The notes below the pieces were generated by a model that had not been told where the DNA came from, did not search any database, and saw nothing but the letters and a program-made list of their open reading frames with translations. A program made the translations under genes and the position numbers. 64,000 nt of DNA from an uncultured Lachnospiraceae bacterium (GTDB lineage: Bacteria > Bacillota > Clostridia > Lachnospirales > Lachnospiraceae): contig CAKSBC010000001.1 of NCBI GenBank assembly GCA_934438085.1, positions 62,001 to 126,000 on the forward strand, given 5' to 3'. Positions 34,194 through 42,139 of this stretch are shown here, piece by piece. Within the stretch, counting starts at the first letter, position 1. The number at the start of each line of letters is the position of its first letter.

Positions 34194-34346
34194 CTAGTAA
34201 AAGCCTATCGCTATCGTGAAGATGGTAAGAAACCACTTCCATGTCACACCTCCAGATATCGAAAGAAACATAAAACTGGCTGTTAATATAAGAGTTTCAA
34301 TGTTCTTTATATCCATTTTTTCAAGCCTTGATATTATTTCGTTCAT
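34194..34346 (-). CDS. 50-residue single-pass membrane protein
   Basis: From ATG 34346 (GAAAGGA upstream) this short ORF encodes a charged N-terminus MNEIISRLEKMDIKNIETL, then about 28 hydrophobic residues broken by GGVTWKW, suggesting one or two short membrane helices, and a TAG stop. It lies between the truncated hsdS and the antitoxin. It resembles small hydrophobic toxins only in general character. No family recognised. Confidence 0.45.
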   Translation of the reverse strand: MNEIISRLEKMDIKNIETLILTASFMFLSISGGVTWKWFLTIFTIAIGFY

Positions 34347-34376
34347 TATTATCCTTTCTCATTAAACCACCTAGAC

Positions 34377-35450
34377 TTAGATAACTTTTGATTTGTTGAC
34401 TTGTTTAACAAAAACTGCAAACTGATTCTGCAAATTAATATCCGGACTAACAACGATCATCTTTTCAAGCTTCTCAATAGTTAAAGCCAACTGCGCACTA
34501 CCAGCAACTCCTTTGTTCTTAAAATCATCAATAAGTATTCCCATCACATGATTCAAAAATATTGGGTTAACATCATCTTTTATAGATAGAATAATAAGGT
34601 TTCCATCCTTGTAATAAAATGGATTTTCTGTATTTACTATCCATGAATATCCTATTGTCGCACCTATTGCTGCTATCAGAATGTCACCGACTTTAGGAAC
34701 TCCATATTTATTTTTTATTTCATTGTATCTTTCTGAAGTAATAAACAGCTCTACTGACGGTTTTAATCCGCTCCCCAATTCTCGAATCTCTTTGCTTCTA
34801 TAAAATGGAATACCTTCTTCAGCATACTCATAAGCATATATTCGTTTACTTGAGCCAATGTCTGCAAGTTCACTTAACTGAACCAACGGCAGATTTCTAT
34901 CTGTAAGAATATTCCCAAAGAGTTCTACAAATCGGGCTTTGATGAGTTCGTCTAATAGCTGTATTTCTTGTTTTCTGGTTTCTAAGACTTTTGAAATTTT
35001 ATCCAAATTAGTTGCAATTTCAGCCTGCTTTTCAAGTGTTGGGTATGGAATCAAAGTTGCATCAAAATCCTTTTTAACAATATGCTTCATAGTAGCTCCA
35101 TGAGTTTTAGTTTTCATCTCATCAAGCTTTTTTCTTACTGCATAGACAAAATAATACTTATTAATTTCAGTCTTATCAAATGCAACTTTAAAAATATGCT
35201 GATTAAGTAATGCCTTCCCTCGATTCCAAACATAAACCCCTAAACTTGCAGACCATGAAATCAATATATCCCCATCTTTTATTTCAATTTTTTCTGGATA
35301 TTCTCCATCATAGAATCCTAAATCATATGAATTTCCTGTAAGATCTTGAATACGGATAATCGGCAATCCTACTTCTCCTCTATCTTCTGGTTTGAATGCA
35401 TATCCATTAATATAGGTTGCAGCGTCACCAAGTCTTATTGTATCAGCCAT
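34377..35450 (-). CDS. hsdS: Type I specificity subunit HsdS, copy 1 (recognition halves C and D), C-terminally short
   Basis: A 357-residue specificity subunit: TRD1 (type C, from MADTIRLGDAATYINGYAF), central helices ending DELIKARFVELFG, TRD2 (type D, from NILTDRNLPLVQLSELADIGS) and a truncated end at VNKSKVI. The first 170 or so residues are identical to copy 2; the sequences part exactly at the 19-bp site (34924-34942) encoding KARFVE. Copies 2 and 3 continue after SKV with about 18 more helical residues ending MQKYFG, so this copy lacks most of the second conserved coiled coil and may be a less active or donor copy. Confidence 0.85.
   Translation of the reverse strand: MADTIRLGDAATYINGYAFKPEDRGEVGLPIIRIQDLTGNSYDLGFYDGEYPEKIEIKDGDILISWSASLGVYVWNRGKALLNQHIFKVAFDKTEINKYYFVYAVRKKLDEMKTKTHGATMKHIVKKDFDATLIPYPTLEKQAEIATNLDKISKVLETRKQEIQLLDELIKARFVELFGNILTDRNLPLVQLSELADIGSSKRIYAYEYAEEGIPFYRSKEIRELGSGLKPSVELFITSERYNEIKNKYGVPKVGDILIAAIGATIGYSWIVNTENPFYYKDGNLIILSIKDDVNPIFLNHVMGILIDDFKNKGVAGSAQLALTIEKLEKMIVVSPDINLQNQFAVFVKQVNKSKVI
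34924..34942. repeat. 19-bp hsdS crossover site, copy 1
   Basis: TCTACAAATCGGGCTTTGA on the plus strand (minus-strand frame encodes KARFVE). It contains the dyad CAAA-N6-TTTG, reminiscent of the paired arms of tyrosine-recombinase core sites. All three copies are in the same orientation. Confidence 0.75.
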
Positions 35451-35478
35451 TCACTTCACCTTCTTTCAACTTAATAAA

Positions 35479-35643
35479 TTACCTTTTCCGGGATCTTGAA
35501 GGTTTATGGCAGATGCAATTCTCTAAAGTGAACTCACGAATACATTGCACTGAATTATTATCTCTACATCCATATGTCTGCACTTCTGTATATAATTCAT
35601 TTATTGTTGCTAAAAATGTCATCTTTAATTCTTTTTCTGTCAT
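35479..35643 (-). CDS. 54-residue small protein between recombinase and hsdS, copy 1
   Basis: ATG at 35641-35643 with GAGGG about 13 nt upstream opens 54 codons. The product starts MTEKELKMTFLATINELYTE, contains four cysteines (YGCRDN, VQCIRE, ENCICH) and ends in the basic tail KPSRSRKR. Acidic/amphipathic first half and basic end suggest a small regulatory or DNA-binding protein. It lies 28 nt upstream of the hsdS copy 1 start, within the 427-nt recombinase-hsdS gap. The rest of that gap holds a TATAAT-like element near 35846-35851 that could drive this ORF and hsdS. No family recognised. Confidence 0.4.
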   Translation of the reverse strand: MTEKELKMTFLATINELYTEVQTYGCRDNNSVQCIREFTLENCICHKPSRSRKR

Positions 35644-35877
35644 CTACATCGTCCCTCACACACTACTCGCAGAGCCCATTCGCATTCCGCTATGCTTCAT
35701 GCTCATGTTCTGCTGTCGCAGAATACAGCCATTCCGTCAAAAGCACTTATGTAAGCAAGCTTTAAACGTATTTTTCCGGCTTGTCTGTGCTCTGCTCGTA
35801 GCCCTGCAAATCCGAATTTGAATATTCCTGAAAAGGGCGTGATTATACTATAAAATTCATGATTACGCTCTAATTAT

Positions 35878-36846
35878 TTAGGTCATATACTTCTGATGTG
35901 ATGTCTTTACATTGCTTTGATTAACCATCGCATACTGCATTGTAGTATCTATCTGTGAATGTCCTAATATTTTCTGTACCTGTTCTATCGGCATTCCTTT
36001 ATCTATGGCTCTGGTTGCCATTGTGCGCCTGAATTTATGTGGATGTATGCGCTCAAGCTCTAGTTTCCGTCCAAGCTGCCTCAGCCTTATTTCAACACCA
36101 CTGATTTTCAATCTGTCATGCGGTGAATCCAATGTTACAAACAGCGCTTCATTATCGTCCTTACGTTTTGATATATACTCTTTAAGATGAACTTTTGCTT
36201 TCGCATCAAAATAAACTCTTCTTTCTTTATCTCCTTTGCCATAGACAACGCATTCTCGACCTTCAAGATCAATATCAGCAATATTAAGATTAACAAGTTC
36301 ACCTACTCTGATGCCTGTAGAATATAGCAGATCAATCATAGCTAAATCCCTTAGCTTATGACAATTATCTCTGAGCTTTTCTATGCCTTCATCTGTTATA
36401 ATACTTTTAACAACTGTCTTTGTTTTAATCTTGTGTATCCTTTTCATTGGACTTTTCAGTATATAATCTTCATCCTCAAGCCATGAAAAGAAGCTTGATA
36501 TGTTTCTTCTGACATTATCAACTGTAACATTAGAGCAGTTGTTGATTTTCTGATATTCTGAAAGATATGTTCTGATTTCCTCTGTAGTTATTCTCCTAAC
36601 ACTTATTGCAATGCATTTAAGTAAATGTTCAATAGTTGCCTTGTAATAATTCAGCGTTCGCTCCGAACATCCTTCGATTTTCTTTGCATCTAAAAACATT
36701 TTCAGAAAATCAAGGTTTGATATCTCCTGTTTCTCAACCTCGTTTTCTGAAAATGTCTTTAAAATAACTTCCTGAAGTTTCTTCATCTGTGCAATAGATA
36801 AATACTCCGACATTTCGTTCAATATGATTACTATTTTTTCTTCCAT
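35878..36846 (-). CDS. XerC/D-like tyrosine recombinase, copy 1
   Basis: A 322-residue site-specific recombinase from the ATG at 36846 (AAGGAG 9 nt upstream; the longer frame adds 9 residues without a site). An N-terminal SAM-like core-binding domain (about 42-125) precedes the catalytic domain with Arg180 (TGIRVGEL), Lys204/207, His270-x-x-Arg273, His296 (ILGHSQ) and nucleophile Tyr305, so all catalytic residues are present. It is embedded between hsdS genes, the setting of recombinases that shuffle hsdS recognition domains. Identical to the copy at 39197-40165. Confidence 0.92.
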   Translation of the reverse strand: MEEKIVIILNEMSEYLSIAQMKKLQEVILKTFSENEVEKQEISNLDFLKMFLDAKKIEGCSERTLNYYKATIEHLLKCIAISVRRITTEEIRTYLSEYQKINNCSNVTVDNVRRNISSFFSWLEDEDYILKSPMKRIHKIKTKTVVKSIITDEGIEKLRDNCHKLRDLAMIDLLYSTGIRVGELVNLNIADIDLEGRECVVYGKGDKERRVYFDAKAKVHLKEYISKRKDDNEALFVTLDSPHDRLKISGVEIRLRQLGRKLELERIHPHKFRRTMATRAIDKGMPIEQVQKILGHSQIDTTMQYAMVNQSNVKTSHQKYMT

Positions 36847-36891
36847 CCGGCAACACTCCTTGTGTACCGGCACCCTTCAACCACTAAAGTT

Positions 36892-37623
36892 TTATTTCAT
36901 GAAATATTCACACTGCTCATAGAATTCTTTTGCTTCTCCAATCATCAGTGCTGTCAATTTATCTGTTTTTTTCTCTTCTCTAAACTGCTTAAGTCCTTCG
37001 ATATACAGATTTCTATTACTATCAAGAACTATAAATGGATCTGCAATATCTGAATTTAGACTTTCTCTGAAAAGAATCATTCTTCCTGTCCGTCCGTTTC
37101 CATCCTGAAACGGATGTATGCACTCATATCTTGCATGAAATTCAGCTAAAGTTTCATAGCTTTTATCTTGTTCATGATACCAATTGAGTAAAGCCTTCAT
37201 CTCTGCTTCAACATTTTCCGGAAGAGTAGTTCTATATATTCCTACCATGTTTGCACGTTTCTTATATTCCCCGATAGCATAACCATTAGCTCTATCTTCG
37301 AAAACACCTGATTTAAGCTCATAATGCATGCGCTTAATCATTTCCTGTGACAATGGCTCTTGCAGAGTGTCAAGCATGTAGTTAAACATAAGAAAATGTC
37401 CGTTCATTTCCTCAACATCTTTAGCACGATAATAATCTTCACTCTTAGGAAGTGTTCCGCTGTCAAACAATGATGCCGTTTGCTCTGGTGTAAGTGTACT
37501 TCCTTCTATCTTATTAGAGTTATATGCCATTGTTCTTTGTGTATATGCATAGATTCCTGAACGATCAAATCGTTTACGTTCGATTAGAAATCTATCTATA
37601 AGCCATTTTTTATAATCTGACAT
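36892..37623 (-). CDS. Class II-type Fic protein, copy 1
   Basis: A 243-residue Fic enzyme with a perfect core motif HPFQDGNGRTGR (His170-Arg181) and an N-terminal inhibitory motif SNKIEG (Ser36-xxx-Glu40-Gly41), so AMP transfer is probably autoinhibited until released. It lies between hsdS copy 2 and the recombinase, 19 nt after the hsdS start side and 45 nt before the recombinase ATG, suggesting one transcript hsdS-fic-recombinase. Fic genes are recurrent companions of type I loci, but their target there is unknown. Identical to 40211-40942. Confidence 0.9.
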   Translation of the reverse strand: MSDYKKWLIDRFLIERKRFDRSGIYAYTQRTMAYNSNKIEGSTLTPEQTASLFDSGTLPKSEDYYRAKDVEEMNGHFLMFNYMLDTLQEPLSQEMIKRMHYELKSGVFEDRANGYAIGEYKKRANMVGIYRTTLPENVEAEMKALLNWYHEQDKSYETLAEFHARYECIHPFQDGNGRTGRMILFRESLNSDIADPFIVLDSNRNLYIEGLKQFREEKKTDKLTALMIGEAKEFYEQCEYFMK

Positions 37624-37641
37624 CTAACTACCTCCCCTATT

Positions 37642-38769
37642 TTATCCAAAATACTTCTGCATCAATGAATCGAATAACTTCTGTGTTTCATCTAAAGACT
37701 TCTGCACTGCAACTTTTGATTTGTCGATCTCTGCGACAAAAGCAGCGAACTGGTTTTGGAGTTCAATTGGTGGTAGAATTATGCGCATAGTTTTATACCC
37801 TCCAACATTAAAATGCTGTTGAGCAGCCCCACCAGTTTTAACACGAACCTGATTCATACCATGAGGCATATTTGTAAATGCTGCAAGAAAAACAGAATTT
37901 ATCTTATTGTTATCAGGATGCGCAATAATAATGTCGACAGCATTGTAGCCATCGTATTTCTCTGTTGCCACACACGCTGTTCCCGGAGCTCCGGATCTTA
38001 CTACGAGAACGTCATTTTTTCGAACAACTGATTTCTGATTCTTATGATGACCTTCTTCTGTAAAATACACCCAATCTGTATCTTTCACGTACATTTCTCC
38101 TATATTCAATGACCGAAATGCTGGAATGCCTTCATTAGTATAATATTGTGTAGGTTTAAGTACTACTCCAACACAAACATCTGCTACATCACTAACTGTC
38201 TCACAATGCCATTTATCAAATTCTCTCTCCGTTCCAAACATCTCTACAAATCGGGCTTTGATGAGTTCGTCTAATAGCTGTATTTCTTGTTTTCTGGTTT
38301 CTAAGACTTTTGAAATTTTATCCAAATTAGTTGCAATTTCAGCCTGCTTTTCAAGTGTTGGGTATGGAATCAAAGTTGCATCAAAATCCTTTTTAACAAT
38401 ATGCTTCATAGTAGCTCCATGAGTTTTAGTTTTCATCTCATCAAGCTTTTTTCTTACTGCATAGACAAAATAATACTTATTAATTTCAGTCTTATCAAAT
38501 GCAACTTTAAAAATATGCTGATTAAGTAATGCCTTCCCTCGATTCCAAACATAAACCCCTAAACTTGCAGACCATGAAATCAATATATCCCCATCTTTTA
38601 TTTCAATTTTTTCTGGATATTCTCCATCATAGAATCCTAAATCATATGAATTTCCTGTAAGATCTTGAATACGGATAATCGGCAATCCTACTTCTCCTCT
38701 ATCTTCTGGTTTGAATGCATATCCATTAATATAGGTTGCAGCGTCACCAAGTCTTATTGTATCAGCCAT
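37642..38769 (-). CDS. hsdS: Type I specificity subunit HsdS, copy 2 (recognition halves C and B)
   Basis: A full-length 375-residue subunit: TRD1 of type C (identical to copy 1), junction DELIKARFVEMFG, TRD2 of type B (identical to copy 3, from TEREFDKWHCETVSDVADVCVGVV) and the complete C-terminal helix ending SLMQKYFG. It is therefore a precise chimera of the two flanking genes, switching partner at the 19-bp site 38243-38261. The upstream 427 nt is shared with copy 1, so both could be transcribed alike. Confidence 0.92.
   Translation of the reverse strand: MADTIRLGDAATYINGYAFKPEDRGEVGLPIIRIQDLTGNSYDLGFYDGEYPEKIEIKDGDILISWSASLGVYVWNRGKALLNQHIFKVAFDKTEINKYYFVYAVRKKLDEMKTKTHGATMKHIVKKDFDATLIPYPTLEKQAEIATNLDKISKVLETRKQEIQLLDELIKARFVEMFGTEREFDKWHCETVSDVADVCVGVVLKPTQYYTNEGIPAFRSLNIGEMYVKDTDWVYFTEEGHHKNQKSVVRKNDVLVVRSGAPGTACVATEKYDGYNAVDIIIAHPDNNKINSVFLAAFTNMPHGMNQVRVKTGGAAQQHFNVGGYKTMRIILPPIELQNQFAAFVAEIDKSKVAVQKSLDETQKLFDSLMQKYFG
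38243..38261. repeat. 19-bp hsdS crossover site, copy 2
   Basis: Same 19 bp as at 34924-34942, same orientation. It is the overlap of the two 3319-bp repeat copies and the exact C/B junction inside hsdS copy 2. Confidence 0.75.
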
Positions 38770-38797
38770 TCACTTCACCTTCTTTCAACTTAATAAA

Positions 38798-38962
38798 TTA
38801 CCTTTTCCGGGATCTTGAAGGTTTATGGCAGATGCAATTCTCTAAAGTGAACTCACGAATACATTGCACTGAATTATTATCTCTACATCCATATGTCTGC
38901 ACTTCTGTATATAATTCATTTATTGTTGCTAAAAATGTCATCTTTAATTCTTTTTCTGTCAT
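38798..38962 (-). CDS. 54-residue small protein between recombinase and hsdS, copy 2
   Basis: Exact repeat of the ORF at 35479-35643, 28 nt upstream of hsdS copy 2. Persistence in both units follows from the duplication and is not independent support for coding. The gap up to the recombinase stop (39197) shows the same TATAAT-like element and nothing else recognisable. Confidence 0.4.
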   Translation of the reverse strand: MTEKELKMTFLATINELYTEVQTYGCRDNNSVQCIREFTLENCICHKPSRSRKR

Positions 38963-39196
38963 CTACATCGTCCCTCACACACTACTCGCAGAGCCCATTC
39001 GCATTCCGCTATGCTTCATGCTCATGTTCTGCTGTCGCAGAATACAGCCATTCCGTCAAAAGCACTTATGTAAGCAAGCTTTAAACGTATTTTTCCGGCT
39101 TGTCTGTGCTCTGCTCGTAGCCCTGCAAATCCGAATTTGAATATTCCTGAAAAGGGCGTGATTATACTATAAAATTCATGATTACGCTCTAATTAT

Positions 39197-40165
39197 TTAG
39201 GTCATATACTTCTGATGTGATGTCTTTACATTGCTTTGATTAACCATCGCATACTGCATTGTAGTATCTATCTGTGAATGTCCTAATATTTTCTGTACCT
39301 GTTCTATCGGCATTCCTTTATCTATGGCTCTGGTTGCCATTGTGCGCCTGAATTTATGTGGATGTATGCGCTCAAGCTCTAGTTTCCGTCCAAGCTGCCT
39401 CAGCCTTATTTCAACACCACTGATTTTCAATCTGTCATGCGGTGAATCCAATGTTACAAACAGCGCTTCATTATCGTCCTTACGTTTTGATATATACTCT
39501 TTAAGATGAACTTTTGCTTTCGCATCAAAATAAACTCTTCTTTCTTTATCTCCTTTGCCATAGACAACGCATTCTCGACCTTCAAGATCAATATCAGCAA
39601 TATTAAGATTAACAAGTTCACCTACTCTGATGCCTGTAGAATATAGCAGATCAATCATAGCTAAATCCCTTAGCTTATGACAATTATCTCTGAGCTTTTC
39701 TATGCCTTCATCTGTTATAATACTTTTAACAACTGTCTTTGTTTTAATCTTGTGTATCCTTTTCATTGGACTTTTCAGTATATAATCTTCATCCTCAAGC
39801 CATGAAAAGAAGCTTGATATGTTTCTTCTGACATTATCAACTGTAACATTAGAGCAGTTGTTGATTTTCTGATATTCTGAAAGATATGTTCTGATTTCCT
39901 CTGTAGTTATTCTCCTAACACTTATTGCAATGCATTTAAGTAAATGTTCAATAGTTGCCTTGTAATAATTCAGCGTTCGCTCCGAACATCCTTCGATTTT
40001 CTTTGCATCTAAAAACATTTTCAGAAAATCAAGGTTTGATATCTCCTGTTTCTCAACCTCGTTTTCTGAAAATGTCTTTAAAATAACTTCCTGAAGTTTC
40101 TTCATCTGTGCAATAGATAAATACTCCGACATTTCGTTCAATATGATTACTATTTTTTCTTCCAT
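39197..40165 (-). CDS. XerC/D-like tyrosine recombinase, copy 2
   Basis: Identical in sequence to the recombinase at 35878-36846, with the full Arg-Lys-His-Arg-His-Tyr catalytic set and the same AAGGAG site. It is the copy nearer hsdM and the complete hsdS A-B gene. Two identical copies mean gene dosage of the recombinase rises with each added unit, which may in turn favour resolution back to one unit. Confidence 0.92.
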   Translation of the reverse strand: MEEKIVIILNEMSEYLSIAQMKKLQEVILKTFSENEVEKQEISNLDFLKMFLDAKKIEGCSERTLNYYKATIEHLLKCIAISVRRITTEEIRTYLSEYQKINNCSNVTVDNVRRNISSFFSWLEDEDYILKSPMKRIHKIKTKTVVKSIITDEGIEKLRDNCHKLRDLAMIDLLYSTGIRVGELVNLNIADIDLEGRECVVYGKGDKERRVYFDAKAKVHLKEYISKRKDDNEALFVTLDSPHDRLKISGVEIRLRQLGRKLELERIHPHKFRRTMATRAIDKGMPIEQVQKILGHSQIDTTMQYAMVNQSNVKTSHQKYMT

Positions 40166-40210
40166 CCGGCAACACTCCTTGTGTACCGGCACCCTTCAAC
40201 CACTAAAGTT

Positions 40211-40942
40211 TTATTTCATGAAATATTCACACTGCTCATAGAATTCTTTTGCTTCTCCAATCATCAGTGCTGTCAATTTATCTGTTTTTTTCTCTTCTCT
40301 AAACTGCTTAAGTCCTTCGATATACAGATTTCTATTACTATCAAGAACTATAAATGGATCTGCAATATCTGAATTTAGACTTTCTCTGAAAAGAATCATT
40401 CTTCCTGTCCGTCCGTTTCCATCCTGAAACGGATGTATGCACTCATATCTTGCATGAAATTCAGCTAAAGTTTCATAGCTTTTATCTTGTTCATGATACC
40501 AATTGAGTAAAGCCTTCATCTCTGCTTCAACATTTTCCGGAAGAGTAGTTCTATATATTCCTACCATGTTTGCACGTTTCTTATATTCCCCGATAGCATA
40601 ACCATTAGCTCTATCTTCGAAAACACCTGATTTAAGCTCATAATGCATGCGCTTAATCATTTCCTGTGACAATGGCTCTTGCAGAGTGTCAAGCATGTAG
40701 TTAAACATAAGAAAATGTCCGTTCATTTCCTCAACATCTTTAGCACGATAATAATCTTCACTCTTAGGAAGTGTTCCGCTGTCAAACAATGATGCCGTTT
40801 GCTCTGGTGTAAGTGTACTTCCTTCTATCTTATTAGAGTTATATGCCATTGTTCTTTGTGTATATGCATAGATTCCTGAACGATCAAATCGTTTACGTTC
40901 GATTAGAAATCTATCTATAAGCCATTTTTTATAATCTGACAT
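40211..40942 (-). CDS. Class II-type Fic protein, copy 2
   Basis: Identical to the Fic protein at 36892-37623 (HPFQDGNGRTGR core and SNKIEG inhibitory motif). It follows hsdS copy 3 by 18 nt, so the gene order hsdM-yjbR-hsdS-fic-recombinase is continuous, with gaps under 100 nt, and may be one operon. Confidence 0.9.
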   Translation of the reverse strand: MSDYKKWLIDRFLIERKRFDRSGIYAYTQRTMAYNSNKIEGSTLTPEQTASLFDSGTLPKSEDYYRAKDVEEMNGHFLMFNYMLDTLQEPLSQEMIKRMHYELKSGVFEDRANGYAIGEYKKRANMVGIYRTTLPENVEAEMKALLNWYHEQDKSYETLAEFHARYECIHPFQDGNGRTGRMILFRESLNSDIADPFIVLDSNRNLYIEGLKQFREEKKTDKLTALMIGEAKEFYEQCEYFMK

Positions 40943-40960
40943 CTAACTACCTCCCCTATT

Positions 40961-42139
40961 TTATCCAAAATACTTCTGCATCAATGAATCGAATAACTTC
41001 TGTGTTTCATCTAAAGACTTCTGCACTGCAACTTTTGATTTGTCGATCTCTGCGACAAAAGCAGCGAACTGGTTTTGGAGTTCAATTGGTGGTAGAATTA
41101 TGCGCATAGTTTTATACCCTCCAACATTAAAATGCTGTTGAGCAGCCCCACCAGTTTTAACACGAACCTGATTCATACCATGAGGCATATTTGTAAATGC
41201 TGCAAGAAAAACAGAATTTATCTTATTGTTATCAGGATGCGCAATAATAATGTCGACAGCATTGTAGCCATCGTATTTCTCTGTTGCCACACACGCTGTT
41301 CCCGGAGCTCCGGATCTTACTACGAGAACGTCATTTTTTCGAACAACTGATTTCTGATTCTTATGATGACCTTCTTCTGTAAAATACACCCAATCTGTAT
41401 CTTTCACGTACATTTCTCCTATATTCAATGACCGAAATGCTGGAATGCCTTCATTAGTATAATATTGTGTAGGTTTAAGTACTACTCCAACACAAACATC
41501 TGCTACATCACTAACTGTCTCACAATGCCATTTATCAAATTCTCTCTCCGTTCCAAACATCTCTACAAATCGGGCTTTGACAAGTTCGTCCAGCTTTTGG
41601 ATCTGTTGCTGACGGGCAGAAATAGTTTTAGTTACTCTATCAATGATAGTAACAATTTTACCCTGTTCGTCCATGGGCGGCAAATTGATTGCAACGGTTT
41701 TCATTTTATCAAATTTCACGCTTGTACGTGTGCTACCTTGTGCAAATGCAGAAATTAAATACTGAAAGGAATCAGATTTAAAAAAGTATTTCAAATAATC
41801 CGACAAGACTTCATTTTCTTTTGTAATTTCAAACACAGGGTATGCAGGACTGACAATCCCTATATCTGTACATTCAAGCATATTAGGAAAAAACTCACCT
41901 GTATCGCTCATAGCCCTATATGTAAATTGTCCACGGTGTATGATTTTATAGCCGGTATTATCTTTGCTTGCTACTTGCTTGTTAAAATAATCACTTTGAA
42001 GAAATAGTCCTGCTTTTGATGATGTAAGGACAGGATACTGATTATTTTGTGTCGTCTTTTCGCATATTTCTTTTAGAAAACTTTCCAGTTTAACTTTCAT
42101 GTCTTCATCCCCATAAATCCGAATTTTTTTATCTCTCAA
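40961..42139 (-). CDS. hsdS: Type I specificity subunit HsdS, copy 3 (recognition halves A and B)
   Basis: A 392-residue subunit, or 379 if the inner ATG at 42100 is used: the TTG at 42139 overlaps the yjbR-like stop by 4 nt, while the inner ATG has GGGGATGAAG upstream. TRD1 is type A (MKVKLESFLKEICEKTTQNNQYP), the central helix reads KLDELVKARFVEMFG, TRD2 is type B and the C-terminal helix is complete. Being directly behind hsdM it is the most likely expressed copy. The A side diverges from C exactly at 41581. Confidence 0.92.
   Translation of the reverse strand: MRDKKIRIYGDEDMKVKLESFLKEICEKTTQNNQYPVLTSSKAGLFLQSDYFNKQVASKDNTGYKIIHRGQFTYRAMSDTGEFFPNMLECTDIGIVSPAYPVFEITKENEVLSDYLKYFFKSDSFQYLISAFAQGSTRTSVKFDKMKTVAINLPPMDEQGKIVTIIDRVTKTISARQQQIQKLDELVKARFVEMFGTEREFDKWHCETVSDVADVCVGVVLKPTQYYTNEGIPAFRSLNIGEMYVKDTDWVYFTEEGHHKNQKSVVRKNDVLVVRSGAPGTACVATEKYDGYNAVDIIIAHPDNNKINSVFLAAFTNMPHGMNQVRVKTGGAAQQHFNVGGYKTMRIILPPIELQNQFAAFVAEIDKSKVAVQKSLDETQKLFDSLMQKYFG
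41562..41580. repeat. 19-bp hsdS crossover site, copy 3
   Basis: Third direct copy of TCTACAAATCGGGCTTTGA, joining half-domains A and B in hsdS copy 3. Spacing from copies 2 and 1 is 3319 bp each. Confidence 0.75.

Larger units (their letters stand above)
34924..38261. repeat. 3319-bp tandem duplication, copy 1
   Basis: This copy contains the 5' half of hsdS copy 1, a 54-codon ORF, tyrosine recombinase, fic gene and the 3' half of hsdS copy 2. Every gene boundary recurs 3319 bp further on and all compared proteins are letter-for-letter identical. Identity begins at 34924 (the bases before it, AGT here and ATC in the next copy, differ from position 34923 outward). It overlaps the next copy by the shared 19-bp site. 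Confidence 0.95.
38243..41580. repeat. 3319-bp tandem duplication, copy 2
   Basis: Second copy of the unit, carrying the 5' half of hsdS copy 2, the small ORF, recombinase, fic and the 3' half of hsdS copy 3. Identity ends at 41580: the next bases are CA here and TG in copy 1. Apparent absence of any difference points to a very recent event. Confidence 0.95.

Noticed and set aside
35418..35877. Plus-strand ORFs of 134 and 63 codons antisense to the hsdS start and gap
   Set aside because: They overlap the hsdS 5' end and gap, lack ribosome sites and known domains, and recur at 38736-39140 only because of the duplication.
34924..41580. Transposon or prophage explanation of the 3.3-kb repeat
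   Set aside because: No terminal inverted repeats, transposase or target duplication; ends coincide with a 19-bp in-frame hsdS site, and the only recombinase is of the hsdS-associated Xer-like type.
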